Positions 1 to 11,677 of a stretch of DNA of 64,000 nucleotides are shown piece by piece. Origin of the DNA: Hymenoscyphus infarciens (lineage: Eukaryota > Ascomycota > Leotiomycetes > Helotiales > Helotiaceae); assembly GCA_001414345.1 (NCBI GenBank), contig LLCB01000114.1:102455-166454 (forward strand), written 5' to 3'. The first letter of the stretch is position 1; each line of letters starts with the position of its first letter. A model generated the notes under the pieces. That model saw only the letters and a program-made list of their open reading frames with translations, was not told the origin of the DNA and did not search any database. The translations under genes were made by a program, and so were the position numbers.

Positions 1-3000
1 GTGGATGGCGCTCTGCCCTTCTTCCGACTCGTGCACGGTAAAGCAAAGAAGTGCTTCTACCCCCCACCAAGACGTCAGCTTCAGCTCGCCTTTTTCCCCA
101 ATCTGTCAAGGCGTGGGTGAAAGCGTGTGAAGGGTTGGAACGTGTTGCGATGCTGTTCAATGATGGGACTTTGGTGGCCGTCGTAGCACAGTCGGGCGTG
201 GAAGCCAGCGATTGCAATTGCGCCGTGCTCGCTGTCGTGCCAGGAGATTCAGAGAAGTAGTCTAAAATCAATATTGTGAGGATAAGGGAGACCGCGAGAT
301 GGAGATAGGCGTGGTGTTGTCTCGAAATAATTGCAACACAATCTCGCCAAAGGAAAAAAGAGGGGTCTTGATCTGCAGTTGCAGCTTCCATTGATGGAGG
401 AGGGGTTATCTTTTTACTTTAAACTCTTTTCCTGCAGGCCAAGTTTCCAGGCCAAGTTTCCAAGATTCCGTCTTTGCATCTCTGCATCTCTGCAGACAAT
501 TCCTTCCTCTCCAGGTTTCGGTAACATCACATCACCGTTACCGCCTCAACAAACTGCCAGCAGACGTCACGACTAGTCTATCCTGGTACCATGAACGCGA
601 ACGCGCTTGATCTTCTGTTATTCCCCGGGGAGCGCTATATAACCACATGGTTCGCCCTCAGTTGATGGGACTGGACTGGGAAGAACATGTTTGAGGATCT
701 CGCCAAGTGGATGTACAGTGATATTCTCAATTTAGCCATACACCGCGGTACGGATACATAATCAAGCCAGACGCATTCTTGGCCGTCATACAACTACAGG
801 TCATACCGAGATGAAGACCCGATATCTACCTTATGTACCAAGGTACCTAGGTACCCGGTGGAGGGGTTCAACGACATCGTCACAAGAGTACTCTCGCGTA
901 CTACAAGAGTAACATCCATCTCGCCCCAGTCCACCACAGACATAGCACAAACGCGTTCATATCTCTCACACCTGTATCCCACTCTTGACTCCTGTCGTGC
1001 CAGCCTCGAGCTATCTTCCCTGACAAGCTGGACGCACATATCTTAGCTCCCCCCATCCGAGCACTAGTACCTCGGCCGTGCCGAATCATAGACCTCGCGC
1101 TCCGCACCTCCTCCCTTCACAAGCTATTTTCCAAGTACTGTGAAGCATTTTCCAAGTACACCCAACAATTTAAGCTTTCAACACCTACACACCTACAGGT
1201 ATATTCCTACCATCTACCAGTATCTCCTCTCTCCTGCATCCAAAAGACAGGTCTAGAACAAATGCTTGTACTGTACACCATCCCTAAAACCCCAACTTGG
1301 ACTTATCGCTAAAATACTATGCCACTTATAACTGCAATATCACCACCTACATATTACCTTGGATTTCCCTAGTCTTTCGTGGATTTCCTCCCAGCCTCCT
1401 TCCAAGTTTTCTTTCCCCTAACATCCTAACATCCCATCCTAATCAAACTCGGTACCAAAGAATACACCAGAATAGAAAAGCGCACACACGTCTGTACGTA
1501 AGTAAGTATGAGAAAGCGCGCACCTCATTCCTCGCTACCAAACAAAGACAAGTTTCGCCAATTTAACCAAACCGCCTTTTGTCATCTTTTTTTTCCCTCC
1601 CCCACCTCTTTTACTCTATTTGGGAGGGAATTGAATTTAGGATGACGAAAGTGAGATGCCTACCCTAGGTACCCTTCAATGATGGGATTTTCGAGAATTA
1701 GCAGGTGCGTTTCCTCGTTTTTTGGGGGGCGGGCGCGGGGTACGTCACTGTGGATGGATGGATAGATGGGTTTCCCCGCATCTGTCTGTCTCTCACTCTC
1801 TCTCTAGGTAAGTATGTATCCATGATTCTACCTACACTAGGTAAGGTTCTACTCCTTCCTTTTTCCCAACCTAACCCAATCCAATCAATTCAATCAATTC
1901 AATTCTGTCTGCTTCATATCCAATCACGCCATGGGATAGATTGTTACATTAATTCTCCTTCTCTTCGTACCTGAAGCATTTCTCTCCTGCTCCCACGCGA
2001 TGGAAGGATTTTTCGCGTCATCTGAATGGATCATCTTATAGGTACGGAGTACGAGTACTCGTACTAGTATTTCTGAGGCGTGTGGGTGTGTGGGGGTGTG
2101 TTGAAGACGCGGACCGATTCCGGGGATGGCTGGATTGATTCCCAGCTTTCTTTGGTTCAGGAATCAGGACTTGACCTCCAATCATGGTGTCTCCACGTGG
2201 GAAATTCTTACTATAAGTACTCCCCCACTTTTACTGTCTGCCTGTCTGTTACCTTACGCCGCAGATGGGGAGAGGGCATTTATTCGTGAAGCCGACTTTT
2301 GTTTTTTCTTTTTCTTTGTCTTTGGTGGTGTTGTAACTTGTGTCGTGGGTGGTGTGCTTCCTTTTGCCTATGGTGCACCTTCCTTTTCATTGCGGGGTTT
2401 TCCATTTTGGGGGGAGAGGGGGCACCAGGGGGTGTAGGAATTCGTGACTGGTTATAAGCATAGTACCTACCCTTACACTACTCCCTTAATTGTTCAACTA
2501 AGACTAGGAAAATCAATTTAATTATCCTACGAGACTAGAATAATGAGATTTATGTTATCTTTATTGTTCTCGACTACAGGCACGAATTCCTGCAACCCCT
2601 GGTGGGGGTATATGTAGGACGGAGATGGAGACTAGTAAGTCAGGAGGAAGGTGAGATCTGTAGTCCTGGCTCACGGCTCACGTCTCTCTTTTGCTCTCTT
2701 GACGCGGGGTTGGGTTATGTTTTTAGTTCGCTCTAGGCGCTATCTAGGACACCTTAGACATGCAAGCTTGATTCCACTGTATGTTACTGCTTACTACACT
2801 ATCACATTTCTTTTCTGATGGATCTCGGAATCTTACCTTTGCTTTCGTGGCTTCGAGACTCTTGGTGGGTTTCCTTATCACTTATCTCCCTTGGGTCTTC
2901 GGTGTGATGAGAAAGGGGTTAGTACATACTTTTCTTGTATGCAGTGGGGCGTTTTCGCTGGTTGTGGTTGTGGTTGTGGGTGTAAGATACGAAATAGGAT

Positions 3001-3660
3001 GGTTAGGTTGTCCGGATAGGGCTGCAGGAAGTCGGTGTGTGGTGTGATTTCTTACAATATCACCTCTCCACCTCTCCACCTCTCCACCACCACTTCATCA
3101 GAATCAATACATTCCAATTCTGCTTTGGGGGGTGTCTGTTTGCTGGTGTTATGGTAAAGCAAAATGTCCGGACCGTTCGGGTTCGTTGGGCTGCAGGATG
3201 TCGGTGTATGGCATGATCTTTCCACTACCATTTCCTTCCATTTTCCCATTTTCCCCTGTACTTTGTCAAAATCAACAAATTCAGTTACATTCGGGTGGTT
3301 CGGGACCTGCTTTAGGTCGCATCGTATGAGGTTGTATGCAGTTTTCGGGATTTCTCGACTGTGTTTGCGTTTGTGGCGATATGGAGAGGGTTCAAGGCTG
3401 TGGGAATGTGGATAGAGGTGTTTAAGCTCACTCAGCGCTAGATGAGGGTTTTGATGTTGCCTTGTTGGTACTCCACCGTGACTGCATGTAGCTTTGAGAT
3501 TGTCGTTAGATGGTGGTATGAGTTTGTGTTGGATTGTTGCATTGGGGCGAGAGTTTTCTTGTGGTTTTTTGACGTGATGGGAATGTTGATTCTTGAAGAG
3601 TCCTCGTTCACGTCGTGGATTGTGAAGGCGAAGTGATAGGTAGTCTTCGTGGGCCTGAGA
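1..3660. other. Non-coding stretch, no supported gene
   Basis: Only short open frames without domain-like composition, introns or good context are present. The sequence is rich in pyrimidine tracts (about 1160-1900) and in TACCTAGGTA-like words, which suits intergenic or long untranslated leader DNA. Local features are a 14-bp palindrome at 842-855, an 18-bp palindrome at 2048-2065, a short CACCTCTC tandem run at 3061-3088, and an imperfect duplication (about 3019-3055 versus 3188-3224). The first 260 bases could be the edge of a gene lying outside the window, but no frame there is convincing. Confidence 0.5.
2048..2065. repeat. Perfect 18-bp palindrome
   Basis: AGTACGAGTACTCGTACT equals its own reverse complement. 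It lies in non-coding DNA with no assigned gene nearby, so no regulatory role can be inferred beyond being a possible dimeric-factor site. Confidence 0.6.
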
Positions 3661-3960
3661 TATCTACACTTTCAGTTTTTATGGCTTGGGTAGGCTAATC
3701 ACGTATTTAGTTATATAAAAAAATTCTTCTCTTTTAACTAAGTTCTATAACTAGCTAGGTGAAACTTTAAGTCTATGGCTAAAATATTTAGGATTTTATA
3801 ATTGAATTCTTATATAATATCTGTTTATATAAGTTAGTCTTTTATATTATAAATAATTTCTCTTCTCCCTTTTTAACTATATATATACTTATTTGAATAA
3901 AATTATTGTTAATTCATTAAGATAAGTCTGTTTTCTGTTTTCTGTTTTATGTTTTTACAT
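3661..3960. repeat. Short AT-rich relic, RIP-like
   Basis: Base composition shifts abruptly to A/T with TpA-rich words and very few CpA or TpG dinucleotides, matching the large blocks in the right half of the window. It is most simply a small remnant of a repeat mutated by RIP. No terminal repeats or coding remnant were found. Confidence 0.45.
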
Positions 3961-4177
3961 TAGCTAACTCTCTACTAATGTGCTCCGTATTAACAAGGAA
4001 CTTCCTCTACCCGAGCAAATATGCTACTCAGCTATTGTAGCACTGCTTTTCCTACTGAACTGCAAACTTCTTCTTGCATTCCAGATCTATACTATTTGAT
4101 CGTAGAAAGCCTTGGACACAATGAGGTGGCGCATCGTTCCCAGACTCTCCTCGGACTATCCTAAGGTAAGAATCCAG

Positions 4178-4371
4178 AGCTTTGCTCCAAGTACACCCCC
4201 TCTATCTATTACCCTAGAAACTTAACACACTCTTAACTATTGTGCGAAAGCATCTAGGAGAATAGAGAAATCAGTTTCCCTATTCTTCTAAACCTTCTCG
4301 GAGAATGAATCTCGTTTTCCTAGACCCTTTTGTACAATATTTACAAGAGCGGGTGTACTCGGAGCAAAGCC
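4178..4371. repeat. Imperfect inverted repeat, about 25-bp arms
   Basis: The left arm (4178-4202, AGCTTTGCTCCAAGTACACC and on) and right arm (4347-4371) are reverse complements with three mismatches. A second, shorter inverted pair (AGAATAG / CTATTCT) lies near the centre. The unit resembles a decayed foldback or MITE-like element. No clear target-site duplication is visible. Confidence 0.4.
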
Positions 4372-4859
4372 GATGTTTCTTACGTTTTCCAGTGCAGTGG
4401 CAGACCATAATGTGGCTAACCCCTTCATAGAGGATCTGGCCCTGTCAATCTAGCGTCTTTGGATTGCCTACAGCTCTTCTGCATATTATTGCTGACAAAA
4501 ATCCACGGGCACATCGTCATATTCCTGCAACAGATTCCATTGTTCTACGCCTGCTATTGCCACTGCACCTAACCATCAGCCTCGGAGCTCACCTCACTTC
4601 ATACGGGATTAGCCGTGGCCCCACTCTAAATTAGGTGAGATCACTTAGTTCGCAGCAATGCATTATCACTTTCTTGGTGTTGGCAAATGAGACGTTCTAT
4701 TTGATAAACCCGACTTTATTAAGTAATTGACCGATATCGCCATCAAATTGGTCAATCCCGATAATGGTGCATAAAACATACCACCTCAAAGGTAACTGTG
4801 CAACTAAACCAACATACTCTCGCTAAAGCTAGAGCCCAAAAAGTGAAATCATTTCCCCC

Positions 4860-5511
4860 TTAAGTCATGGTAGTGTTCAGCTTGTAGCACTTGCTCTTCG
4901 GGATGGATTCGTTTTGATCCCACTAAAAGAGTAATTAGCTTTATGCGAGGCCGTACCATTCAAGATTCTTACATGTTCATGAACACAACCATCGACCCAA
5001 CGCCATCTGTCCGTCGTTGAGTATTGGGCATATGACATGTTCGTGCTAGCATCAAAGCACCAAGCTGTGTTCTTCTCAGTTCCTATCTTGTTCCCATTGC
5101 AGAAAAGTGGCCAAATAGTGTTTGGTCCATCCGCGTAACCTTGATGGTGTTGCTATTTAACTTTAGTGTGGACTTATAATTCGAAAAGCAGGTACGCAAA
5201 ATATAGAAGATAATGAAAAGTGCAGAAATTATCTCAGAACATACTTTATAGGTAGAGTCAATCAACGAAAACATCGTCCTCGGATCCCCATCAACCACAA
5301 ATGCACGATAAAACTTGTAGGCCCTCGCCGCCGTCTCCGCCACAGTAACAGACGAGTTCGCTTGACAGATCACCGGTGGCGTTTTCATACTACACAGATT
5401 CTCTCTCTTGTCGAGTGCATCTTTGTTTGAGATGGTCGACTCAGCTGTTGGATAAGCGAGACCAGTGATGGGTCCTAAGACTGCAAAGGAAAAGAGTATC
5501 GAAAAACGCAT
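4860..5511 (-). CDS. Secreted SnoaL/NTF2-like fold protein, 169 aa
   Basis: Three exons (5245-5511, 4973-5152, 4860-4922) joined by GTATGT...TAG and GTAAGA...TAG introns give 169 residues with all phases consistent. Residues 1-19 form a signal peptide ending at GLA, and a dibasic DKR site near residue 36 suggests Kex2 processing, so the mature protein should be extracellular. The body resembles the SnoaL-like/NTF2-like family: YKQHHQGYADGP parallels the family's Y-x-QHNP-x-x-xDG segment, and the C-terminal DRWRWVDGCVHEHWD parallels D-x-x-R-x-x-x-G-x-I-x-EHWD. Six cysteines remain after the signal peptide, unusual for the mostly cytosolic family and suggesting disulphides. Substrate is unknown; either an enzyme or a secreted effector-like protein is possible. 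The structure is well supported; the fold call is by motif only. Confidence 0.72.
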
Positions 5512-7092
5512 TTGGAACTTCGCGGTTTTGTTGTTTGATCAAATTAGGGGTATCCTTTTCTCCTTTGGATTGCGTAGTACCTATATACCCATGGAAATTG
5601 AACCCCGCAGAAGGAATAATGTTTTGCCATCGTCAGAAGGCGGATGAATAGCCGAGCTTAAATTGACCATTAGCCAGTTCCGGCGCCTTGGACTTTAATC
5701 TTTAATCAATATACGTAGACAAATCAAGTAAATTTGATGAAGGAAGGGCTCAGATAGGTCAAATACTTCCTTCCCTTCACTGGGCATGTGGGGCGAACCA
5801 TTGTGGTTCCGTAAATTTTGTAAAATAGGGGATAGAATTTTAAATTTTCGAGGTGCCGAAATTTCCAAGCCACGATCAACTGATATTGATACAGCGCATC
5901 AAATTCTTCTATGCAAACCACGGCAGTTAAGAAAACGTGACTTCAAGAAAGCCATTTAGGCAAGAGTCTGTAAGAGGTAAATGACTTCGGCTAATATGAA
6001 TGATCCACATGCTTCATAGTTTGCGTTGTTTTTGAGAACAAAAACGATTGGAACCTCGCAATTGAATGGAAACATAACATCTTTACATCCCCGTGGGAGC
6101 ATGAAATGAAGAAAGACGGAAGAGTCACCAACCTCAATTTCGCCCATTGATCATTCTTTTCCTAACCCTAATTCGACAGGAGCAGCATCAGCTCTGCGCA
6201 ATTCCCCTCGTACTCTACCACAAGAAGAAGCTCAAGGACATGGGAACCGGAGCATATCTCACTCACGAAGAAGAGTAAAATAAAAGTCATTCACAACGAA
6301 ATATCACAATAAATAAAACCAGCCACCCAAAAGTAACGTACTAACATCTCAGTCCCTTTCCTAAGAGTCTCAATAATTGGACCCCCAAAACCACTCCAGT
6401 CTTGGCTCAACTATGAAAGGAGCGAAATTATGAGCGGACGCTCACTACATGCCCGTGAAATTTTATGATTTGCCCAAGAGAAGCCACCAAACAGAAATAA
6501 GGACGAGGCTGAAAAGAGAAAGAAGCATCGAGGAACATTACACCGAAAATGTAAGGTTGCGATAGGCTAAGTAGAGAAGAGAGATACGAAACATTTACAG
6601 GCTTATCGGAAGATATGCTTTTGTACACCCCGATGTTGAAAAGATCACGAGGTCCGGTTTCCTCCTAGGAACGCGATCGATCTGTTTGACATTGAGTCTC
6701 TTCTCAGGTTAGGAAAATCGTAAACGAGGTTTCTTCTCCAACAAGTTTAGCAATATTCGTACGCAGTAGTGGGATAACCCTTCAGATGGTACTCCAAGCC
6801 ATCCAATTGTAGATCAGGAAATCAATGGGTTTCAAAGTGGCGCCCCGTTTCAACACACATGGCTTCAATACCAAACGTTGTGTCGCATATCCGAAGCTTA
6901 TCGCTTCTTTATGCATATGAGCTGTGAACAAAATGTGTACTCGCATGCTCTTGCAGCCTGGAGGTGACACACCTTTATTTGAAGAGAACCTACAAAGTTT
7001 CAATTGTTAATACAACTTTGAAGTCAAACTAAACCACGCTTTTCAAAACAGGACATTTCTCTGAGCAGCAAACGCAGAAACCAACCAACAAA
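5512..7092. other. Intergenic, possible small gene relic
   Basis: No intact gene is seen. A plus-strand stretch at about 6179-6278, preceded by an acceptor-like TTCGACAG, reads as a short hydrophilic C-terminal tail (YHKKKLKDMGTGAYLTHEEE then TAA). It could be the last exon of a lost gene, but nothing upstream joins to it. The rest is featureless. Confidence 0.3.
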
Positions 7093-8548
7093 ATGAAAGG
7101 CATCATCCTCGACAAAGCAGGCGAGAATTACACTCTCGTTGACAATGTTGAACAGCCAAAACCAGGAAAGAAACAGATTCTCGTCAAGTCTCTCGCGACG
7201 GGGTTGAATCCTGTATAAGTCATCCCGACTCCCCCCCAAACACACTTCAACTACTAACCTACCCCACAGCGAAGGTTTCCAATTCAATGGGTTTCTAGTA
7301 GACTCATGGCCAATAGTTCTGGGCTGCGATGCCGCAGGAACAGTCGTAGCAGTGGGATAGGGTGTGACCAAAGTCAAGAAAGGGGGTGGTGTGTTTAGTT
7401 TTACTAGACTGGGTGCACCCGGATATGGGACTTTTCAGGAATACGTGGGTTTACTGTAGGGGGATACTTTGGTTGGAGAGACTCATGCGTTTTCAGTTTC
7501 TCATGGACGAAGCCCTTACATTCAAGAAACCCGACAATATTACCAGGGAGCAGGCTGCCACGATCGGTGTTGGGTTGCTAGTAAGTGACGTAGGACTACC
7601 ATAATTCCGCTGTAAACTTATAACATCAAATAGACAGCCGCTCTCGGTTTGTTCAGCGGGACAAAGATCGCTCTCGAGACACGAAATGTTGATGAAAATT
7701 CAGAATGGATCATCGTAATTGGGGCAACAGGAGCTGTCGGACAGTTGCTGTGCAGGTGAGTTGTACTAATAGCAGACCAAGGAGGATGATTTTGGAAAGG
7801 GAAAATCTGACTTACAAATAGCTGAGGAAACTATGCGGCGATAAGGTGCTTGGAATCTGCTCACCATCCAACGACGAGGTGACTTGCATCCCCCAAAACT
7901 TCACTTCAAATTGATCCGACTAACTTTGTCTAATAGCTAATCAAAAATCTGGGTGCCGGTGCCACCGTGAGCTACTCAATTCCTGAGGAAGAACAGCTCA
8001 GCAAGATTGCTTCCATCACTAATGGAAAATTCGCTCGCCTATTCGATGCCAGTTCAATGGCAGGGGAGACTGGATTGAAAGCACTTGCCGAAAAGGGGGC
8101 TCAAGGGAAGCAAAAATATTTTGCGGCTACCAATAATTGGTAAGTGAAGACCACGTTCGATCAAAAGTGGTTATTGATCTTAACCTAGTGCACCACTGGA
8201 CGCCAAGAAGGATATCGAAATATACATGATACATCTGGGTCTTATTGGGAAGTCAGGCGATAACACAGCTGATTCCGTGAACAAGGACATGGAAAGCTTC
8301 ATCCCGAAACTGGAAAAGTTGCTAGAATCCGGAGCCTTGAAGCCCATGGAATATGAGCAGGTGGGAAGCACCGGTGTAGGGGAAGTTTTGAAGGGGCTCG
8401 AAGAATTCAATACCCGGAAGAGCGATGGTAAAAAGCTCTTGGTAAGAGTGGGCGCAGAACGATTGAATACTTCTATTCTCTTCTTGATTTTCTGATCCTG
8501 AAAATCGAGTATGTTTTCTAGTCCTCGCTGTTCTTGAAAAGGCAGTAA
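7093..8548 (+). pseudogene. Decayed medium-chain dehydrogenase (ToxD/zinc-ADH-like)
   Basis: The exon series keeps the landmarks of the medium-chain dehydrogenase/enoyl-reductase-like family: an N-terminal MKGIILDKAGENYTLV, the VLGCDAAGTVVAVG turn, REQAATIGVGLL, the nucleotide-binding WIIVIGATGAVGQLL, and a C-terminal LGAGATVSY region. Final exons are cleanly spliced and would end at 8548. Lesions: the first donor reads ATAAGT instead of GTAAGT (G to A at 7215), in-frame TAG codons occur at 7358-7360 and 7457-7459, and the frame shifts near 7480-7515. The stops and donor change are all C-to-T or G-to-A type. An intact relative would be a cytosolic NAD(P)-dependent oxidoreductase of unknown substrate. 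It converges on the chitinase gene, with about 80 bp between the ends. Confidence 0.75.
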
Positions 8549-8627
8549 TCAGAGTGCGAATAGGTTGACGGAGACAATCAAGAAGAACGTTGGTTGTCTC
8601 ATTTTGAGTTGTACAGCCAACGTTACA

Positions 8628-9724
8628 CTAGCCGTCGAGGCTCCCATCAGAATAGTATTCAAAGTCCTTTGGTAAAGGTGCTTCTTCCTTCGTCTTTGTA
8701 TCATCCAGAAGCCGAAATGGATTTTGCTTGCTCTGTGTGCCAGTGGCACTTGCCATTGACACGGATGTCCCAGGAACGACAGCGGAAGGTAATCCATTCC
8801 GTACATTTCTTGTCATGAAGGCGGCCCATTCCCATGGTCGTGGACAATCTCCTGGCAGGGAGTTGAAATATTCCCATCCCATTACCCCACCAAATCCAGG
8901 ATATCTTGATTTCAAAGTAATCAAGACTTCTTGCAGAATCTCGAATGGCACCCATCCACTCCCATTTCCGGGATTTGTAACCATTCCTATTACAATCTTA
9001 TCGGCTGGGTATCCCCTTGCGACCATAAAATCGTAGCCATCGGTCTTGCTCAGGTCACCCCACCCGCAGTAGAATTGCGTGTTGTAAAAGCCAATCTGCT
9101 TCCCCCTCATTACTTCGAGTGCCTCGTAGCTAAACCCGCTCAAGTTGTATTTCGGATCATCCGACATGAGAGCCGCCGCAACTGGTGCCAGTGTAATAAT
9201 GAAGTCGTCTCCAAAGTCCGATTTCAGGCGGTCAATCAGGCGTAGGATGCCTGCCAGTGACATTGGTTCTTCCACGTCCAAATCCAAGCCATCGAGCCCG
9301 CGCTCTCGTACCAGATCTCGCAGAGGACAATAGTAAGATTCGAATGTGGTTTCGTCGAGGTCGAGTCGCGTGAAGGAGCCCTTCCCTGCGCCGCCTAGCA
9401 TTCCAAGGACTTTGATTCCCGAAGCCTGGAGCACCCGAAGCTCCGCCCAAAGAGTAACATAACGCGGATCGTGAGGGACATGATCATTCTGCACAGTTAT
9501 CAGCTCAGCTTAGGCTCGATATCCTCGCAGAAAGGGCATTTAGCAACCAGAGTTATATTTCCTGGCGGGTCATTCAAGTGTATGGCAGCTACATTGACAT
9601 GGGTGACGGCGATGTTTGGTTCAGTCAAGATTGGTAGGATGGAGCATGAGGATCCGTCGGGATTGTGTTGAGTCTGATAATATATGACGATTCGCGGAGT
9701 GGGAGAAGGGGGTATGGGAGGCAT
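8628..9724 (-). CDS. GH18 chitinase-like glycoside hydrolase, 345 aa
   Basis: Two exons (9548-9724 and 8628-9488) with a 59-nt intron beginning GTTGCT encode 345 residues in one frame. The family 18 catalytic signature is intact as LDGLDLDVEEP (D-x-x-D-x-D-x-E, acid/base Glu present). LGMLGGAGKGSF is the second conserved GH18 strand, QIGFYNTQFYCGW supplies the third, and GGVMGWEYFNS the eighth-strand Trp. GH18 enzymes cleave beta-1,4-N-acetylglucosamine linkages through substrate-assisted catalysis. I chose the Met at 9724 because the preceding frame looks untranslated; from there no signal peptide is visible, so an intracellular role (autolysis or endo-N-acetylglucosaminidase-like deglycosylation) is possible. 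An upstream in-frame ATG at 9850 would add a hydrophobic stretch, so secretion is not excluded. Confidence 0.85.
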
Positions 9725-10146
9725 TGGATGTTGCTGAGGGGTTGACACGAAGAACAATTGTGTGCGGGGGACAAGATCAGCGGCAGTAACCTTAGATAGC
9801 GACCTCAAGAAAAATGGGAAAAACGTACCAAAAATATAACCATAACCCATGGGAGAGGGCGAATTCTCGTGAGTATTGACATGGTTCGGAAATAGGAGGT
9901 CTTGCTCTTTTGACTAATTTATCATCGTCACAACACATGCTGGTATTTAGCCATTGAAAGATACAATCTCTCGGCAGATTTGGGCCGCAGGTGCAAGTTC
10001 ATTCATTGTCTTCGTGCTTGCTCTAGTCTCTCCTTTGTGCTGCTACTATACACTCTCCGTGCCATTCCTCCTTCTACCTCAACAAAACACCGCTCTTGCT
10101 GTCTAGCTAGGAGACCAAGAAACCAGGACACCGTGACCCCATCGTC
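9725..10146. other. Intergenic between two minus-strand genes
   Basis: Contains the upstream region of the chitinase and the 3' flank of the next minus-strand gene. No repeat, RNA gene or recognised motif stands out. Confidence 0.45.
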
Positions 10147-10778
10147 TTATGAGGGAGGGTGGCCATGCGGATAGCACAGGAATGAGCGCACCTGGTTATC
10201 CCACCAAATGGTCCTCTCCTTGTTGAGCGGGTAATCATGCAAATTCCAGATTCCGGGAGAGACAATATGGCACATCTCATTGCCCGAGCAACTAAATGTA
10301 CTGCGTCCCATTAGTTCCTGCTCTGGATTTGGAGAATATGTTGGCTGACTTACTCATAAATGCAACATCCAATCCTGGAGATGACAGTTCCATTCACAGT
10401 TGGATCCAAGGGTGCAATCGAAACGACCTTCCTATCCCAGCCGTTGCTGAGTGGGACTGATGGCATGTTAGCTCATGAGTCTGCAAGTGTAGCTTTATAT
10501 GTGGACCGGGGTATTGACTTGGAAAAGTATTGGATGTAGAGAAGTTACTTACAGCACTGGTTCATATTATTGAACAGTGTCTCGTTCCTCCCATCAAAAT
10601 CTTTGGCATTGTTGACCATTAGAGCTGCGTCCCCACGCTTCAAGATTCGATCCGAGAGATCACGACGGCCAATGTCCGTTGGTGAGTGTGCATCTATAGC
10701 CATTCCTGTGTTCATGGCTGGAGCTGCCATTGCGGTAGCCGCAAGGATAGAAACGATAATGGTGCTGGAAAATATCAT
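10147..10778 (-). CDS. Small secreted cysteine-containing protein, 160 aa
   Basis: Three exons (10553-10778, 10354-10456, 10147-10300) with GTAAGT donors and CAG acceptors give a continuous 160-residue protein. A cleavable signal peptide covers about residues 1-19 (MIFSSTIIVSILAATAMAAP). A dibasic LKR at about residues 46-48 looks like a Kex2 site, so the mature chain may start at GDAALM. Six cysteines follow, including a CC pair, plus N-glycosylation sequons (NET, NGT) and a tryptophan-rich tail (TIWWDNQ). I recognise no domain; size, secretion and cysteine content are effector-like, but a cell-wall or antimicrobial role fits equally. The start is fixed by the signal peptide and the stop by an in-frame TAA at 10147. 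Confidence 0.72.
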
Positions 10779-11677
10779 GGTGATTCCAAGGGATCAGTGT
10801 TCAATTCTCTTTTTTTGGGATCTATTGGAATGCAGGTTGGAAGTCCCAATAGCGAGATGGAAAGCTGTGTTTCTTGGTTTCTTGGAACTTCCACAATCCA
10901 TGGATCTTATAGTAGCTTTCTACCTCAGGTCTGAGTCGTCCCTTACTAGCTATGAGTAATAAAGCAAGCATATATTCATTTCCAACAGAGAATTACCTCA
11001 CTCAGACTTTGAGTCAGAGTACCAAGCATACACTCAAAGCCAACCAGAGAAGCCAACTACAGCTGGCTCATGAGTTCATAGCCAAAAGACGGGTGCTCTA
11101 GACTGAGCAAGCCGAAAGAACAATCGTCATTTCGAAGTTACTTTGATTTCACTAACTCTTATTCTTACAACACAAACTTTCTCGCGCTCAGATATCTTCG
11201 ACTCATACTCGACATCCGGAAATACGGAAAAGAAGTTTAATAATGCTATTCGCTTTTCTTGTGTGATTGAAACTGTTGTTTTGCTTCGGAAATGGTCTGC
11301 TCCCTCTATCTCATGATAAGGTCTCCAATGAGTCGTCGCTTACACTTTCTGAGTACGAGGACAAACATCTTTGTAATGCCAACAGATTGCACAGATATTC
11401 TGGAAATGAGCCAACTACTGACTCAAGGATAAAAATTTCCTGATTTGAGAGTGTTCTTATTTAGAAATGATGTGCAAATAAGCGGGTCCACCAGGTCACT
11501 TCGAACAACTTGTAATCGGCAAGCCCGTTGGAGTCCCCTTCAAGTCAACAACTGTCTTGCTAGACAAATTACAAAGACGCTGTCACAGGAGAACTCACAG
11601 AAATTTGTCCCCACCTTTCAAAATGTGAAGACATCAAATTTATCTAATCAAATACAGGAACAACGAAGTCATCAAAA
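10779..11677. other. Intergenic, nothing recognised
   Basis: Upstream DNA of the small secreted protein gene followed by the 3' flank of the membrane-protein gene. Short frames on both strands have no coding character. Confidence 0.45.

Noticed and set aside
7024..7377. Minus-strand 117-codon frame
   Set aside because: Antisense to the first exons of the dehydrogenase pseudogene; no domain or intron support.
7093..10778. Secondary-metabolite cluster suggested by a ToxD-like reductase
   Set aside because: The reductase is dead and no polyketide synthase, peptide synthetase, terpene synthase of secondary metabolism or cluster regulator is nearby.
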